A stretch of DNA of 6,121 bases, taken from assembly GCA_003222855.1 (NCBI GenBank), contig QHXH01000070.1:1-6121 (forward strand). Reading direction: 5' to 3'. This DNA is from Acidobacteriota bacterium. GTDB taxonomy: Bacteria; Acidobacteriota; Blastocatellia; Pyrinomonadales; Pyrinomonadaceae. The notes below the pieces were generated by a model that was not told the origin of the DNA, did not search any database, and saw only the letters and a program-made list of their open reading frames with translations. Each line of letters begins with the position of its first letter. Within the stretch, counting starts at the first letter, position 1. Position numbers and translations under genes: made by a program. Shown piece by piece: positions 4,580 through 6,121 of the stretch.

Positions 4580-6121
4580 ATGACTACGGCCGTGCAAAAA
4601 GCGCCGCGGCTCACTGAGGCAGACGCCGTCCGCATTGTCGCCGAGCTCTATGGTCTCAGTGTTTCTGCGGCGCCACTGCCGAGTGAGCGGGATCAGAACT
4701 TCTACTGCAAGGCCGGCAACGATCAGTTTGTTCTCAAGATGGCCAACTCAGAAGAAGTCTTCGAGTTTCTTGAGCTTCAGAACCGGCTCATTCTGTTTCT
4801 TGCCGGTCGTGATATCGCTCTCGACTTTCCTCGGGTAGTAAAAACCAGAAATGGCGAGAACATTGCGCAGGTCAGCAGCGAGAACGGTAACGAGCATTTT
4901 GTTCGTTTGCTGACGTGGCTTGACGGCGTCTGCTTTGCCGAGGCCGAGTCGCATAATCGCAAACTGCTTGCTTCACTCGGGCGCGTGCTAGCGCAAATGG
5001 ATCGTGCGCTGGTTGAGTTCGATCATCCCGCCGCGCATCGTTCGTTTTACTGGGACCTGCGCAATGCAAACATCGCCCGAGAACTCAACGCGCTATTGCC
5101 GGACTCGCGCCGGCCTCTCGTCGCACGATTCTTCGATGAGTGGGAGCGGATTGATTGGAGCCGTTTGCGCTTCAGCGTCATTCACAACGATGCGAACGAT
5201 TACAACATTCTGGTCAATGAAGCAGAACGGCGAGTCACCGCGATTCTCGATTATGGCGACGTGGTTTACAGCGCGACCGTTTGTAACTTAGCGGTGGCAC
5301 TCGCTTATGTGATGCTCGACAAGCCCGATCCGATCGGCGCTGCCGCGCAGGTCGTTGCGGCCTATCAGGAAACTTATCCGCTCACTGAAAGTGAGATTGA
5401 GGCTCTCTACCCGCTGGCTGTGACTCGACTCTGTTGCAGCGTTTGTTATGCGGCAAAGCAGACGCGCGATGTGCCCCGCAATGCATACCTGAATATTTCG
5501 AACGCTCCGGCGTGGGCTTTATTGGAACAACTATCAAGCATTCCACTTGATTGGGCCACGCGTGTTTTTCGTTACGCGTGCGGACTGCCGGTAGTTAGCG
5601 AGAAACATGCGCGCCAGAGACGCACGTCCGCCGACATGATTGCGGAACGTAACCGGCGCATTGGTCCTTCGCTTAGCATTTCCTACCAGTCTCCGCTGCA
5701 TATCGTCTCTGGCTCGCGACAGTATCTTTATGATGCCGACGGCCGCCGTTACCTCGACTGCATCAACAATGTGGCCCAGGTCGGACACGGTCATCCCTAT
5801 GTCGTACGCGCGGCCGCCGAGCAGATGGCGATTCTCAATACTAATACTCGTTATCTGCATGAATCCCTTCTAGAGTACAGCGAGCGGCTGACGGCGTTAC
5901 TGCCTGAGCCTTTGCGCGTCGTGTTTCTGGTGAACAGCGGCAGTGAGGCAAATGAGTTGGCGCTGCGCCTGGCGCGAGCACACGCGAACAGGAATAAAGT
6001 GATCGTGGTTGATGCTGCTTATCACGGCAACACCAGCGCGATGATCGATCTCAGCCCTTACAAGTTCGATGGCCCGGGCGGACAGGGATGTCCTTCGTGG
6101 GTTCACAAAGTTCCAATGCCG
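4580..6121 (+). CDS. Fusion of APH-like kinase and class III aminotransferase/phospho-lyase (partial)
   Basis: The frame from the ATG at 4580 is open for 514 codons to the window edge. Residues 1 to about 330 are an APH/choline-kinase-fold phosphotransferase. FVLKMAN carries the ATP-binding lysine K53; the catalytic loop IHNDANDYNIL holds D204 and N209, and ILDYGDVVYS (222-231) supplies the metal-binding D224. This resembles hydroxylysine kinase (AGPHD1/HYKK). From about 360 a class III PLP fold begins: YLYDADGRRYLDCINNVAQVGHGHP (392-416, in two halves around the DGRRYLD strand), NSGSEANELALRLAR (452-466, phosphate-binding) and AYHGNTSAMIDLSPYKF (480-496). The last stretch is typical of AGXT2L enzymes, which are phospho-lyases (ethanolamine-phosphate or phosphohydroxylysine) rather than transaminases. 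The PLP lysine lies beyond the window. The two halves probably act in sequence: phosphorylate an amino alcohol, then eliminate ammonia and phosphate. From memory, many bacterial fusions of about 1000 residues carry an M23 peptidase-like domain in between; here there is none. The substrate is unknown. Confidence 0.88.
   Translation, partial: MTTAVQKAPRLTEADAVRIVAELYGLSVSAAPLPSERDQNFYCKAGNDQFVLKMANSEEVFEFLELQNRLILFLAGRDIALDFPRVVKTRNGENIAQVSSENGNEHFVRLLTWLDGVCFAEAESHNRKLLASLGRVLAQMDRALVEFDHPAAHRSFYWDLRNANIARELNALLPDSRRPLVARFFDEWERIDWSRLRFSVIHNDANDYNILVNEAERRVTAILDYGDVVYSATVCNLAVALAYVMLDKPDPIGAAAQVVAAYQETYPLTESEIEALYPLAVTRLCCSVCYAAKQTRDVPRNAYLNISNAPAWALLEQLSSIPLDWATRVFRYACGLPVVSEKHARQRRTSADMIAERNRRIGPSLSISYQSPLHIVSGSRQYLYDADGRRYLDCINNVAQVGHGHPYVVRAAAEQMAILNTNTRYLHESLLEYSERLTALLPEPLRVVFLVNSGSEANELALRLARAHANRNKVIVVDAAYHGNTSAMIDLSPYKFDGPGGQGCPSWVHKVPMP

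Noticed and set aside
4748..6106. Minus-strand open frames opposite the kinase-lyase fusion, up to 108 codons
   Set aside because: The plus-strand frame is continuous with conserved motifs throughout. These are antisense shadows.
1..6121. CRISPR array, tRNA/rRNA genes, insertion sequence ends or attachment sites
   Set aside because: No regularly spaced direct repeats, cloverleaf-forming segments, transposase/integrase motifs or matching terminal repeats were found by reading both strands.

Overview
This window carries four gene blocks on both strands, probably from an environmental Acidobacteriota-like genome (for example Blastocatellia/Pyrinomonadaceae). That placement is an inference from moderate-to-high GC, weak Shine-Dalgarno sequences, the gene families present and a GC-rich palindromic repeat. 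No rRNA or taxonomic marker is present to confirm it.

Left part (1-1124, minus strand): a class I SAM-dependent methyltransferase (1124 to 369) is followed after 20 bp by the N-terminal 116 codons of an FAD-dependent oxidoreductase of the geranylgeranyl-reductase type (348 to the window edge). A large inverted repeat (353-418) covers the end of the methyltransferase gene and the gap between the two. Middle (1125-3110, plus strand): a 66-residue small protein overlaps by 56 bp a DUF6036/AbiEii-like nucleotidyltransferase. It is followed by a full-length AAA ATPase of the COG4637 type. The small gene has a strong extended -10 promoter (TGGTATAAT) so close to its ATG that the transcript would be nearly leaderless. 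Right part: a beta-ketoacyl synthase (4379 to 3111, minus) has an intact Cys-His-His triad and a signature closer to type II polyketide KS-alpha than to housekeeping FabF. A 200-bp divergent region separates it from a plus-strand fusion gene (4580 to the window edge, 514 codons seen, no stop). The fusion joins an APH-like small-molecule kinase to a class III PLP enzyme of the AGXT2L/phospho-lyase group.

The ketosynthase, methyltransferase and FAD oxidoreductase share a strand and look like parts of one lipid or polyketide biosynthetic set, interrupted by the plus-strand accessory block. The nucleotidyltransferase pair and the ATPase fit an inserted toxin-antitoxin-like or defence-like islet, but no transposase, integrase or flanking repeat is visible. 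The kinase-lyase fusion probably phosphorylates an amino alcohol and then eliminates phosphate and ammonia from it; it has no obvious link to the other genes. The observations most worth following are the small-protein/nucleotidyltransferase module with its near-leaderless promoter, the two competing hairpins before the oxidoreductase start, and the short kinase/phospho-lyase fusion.
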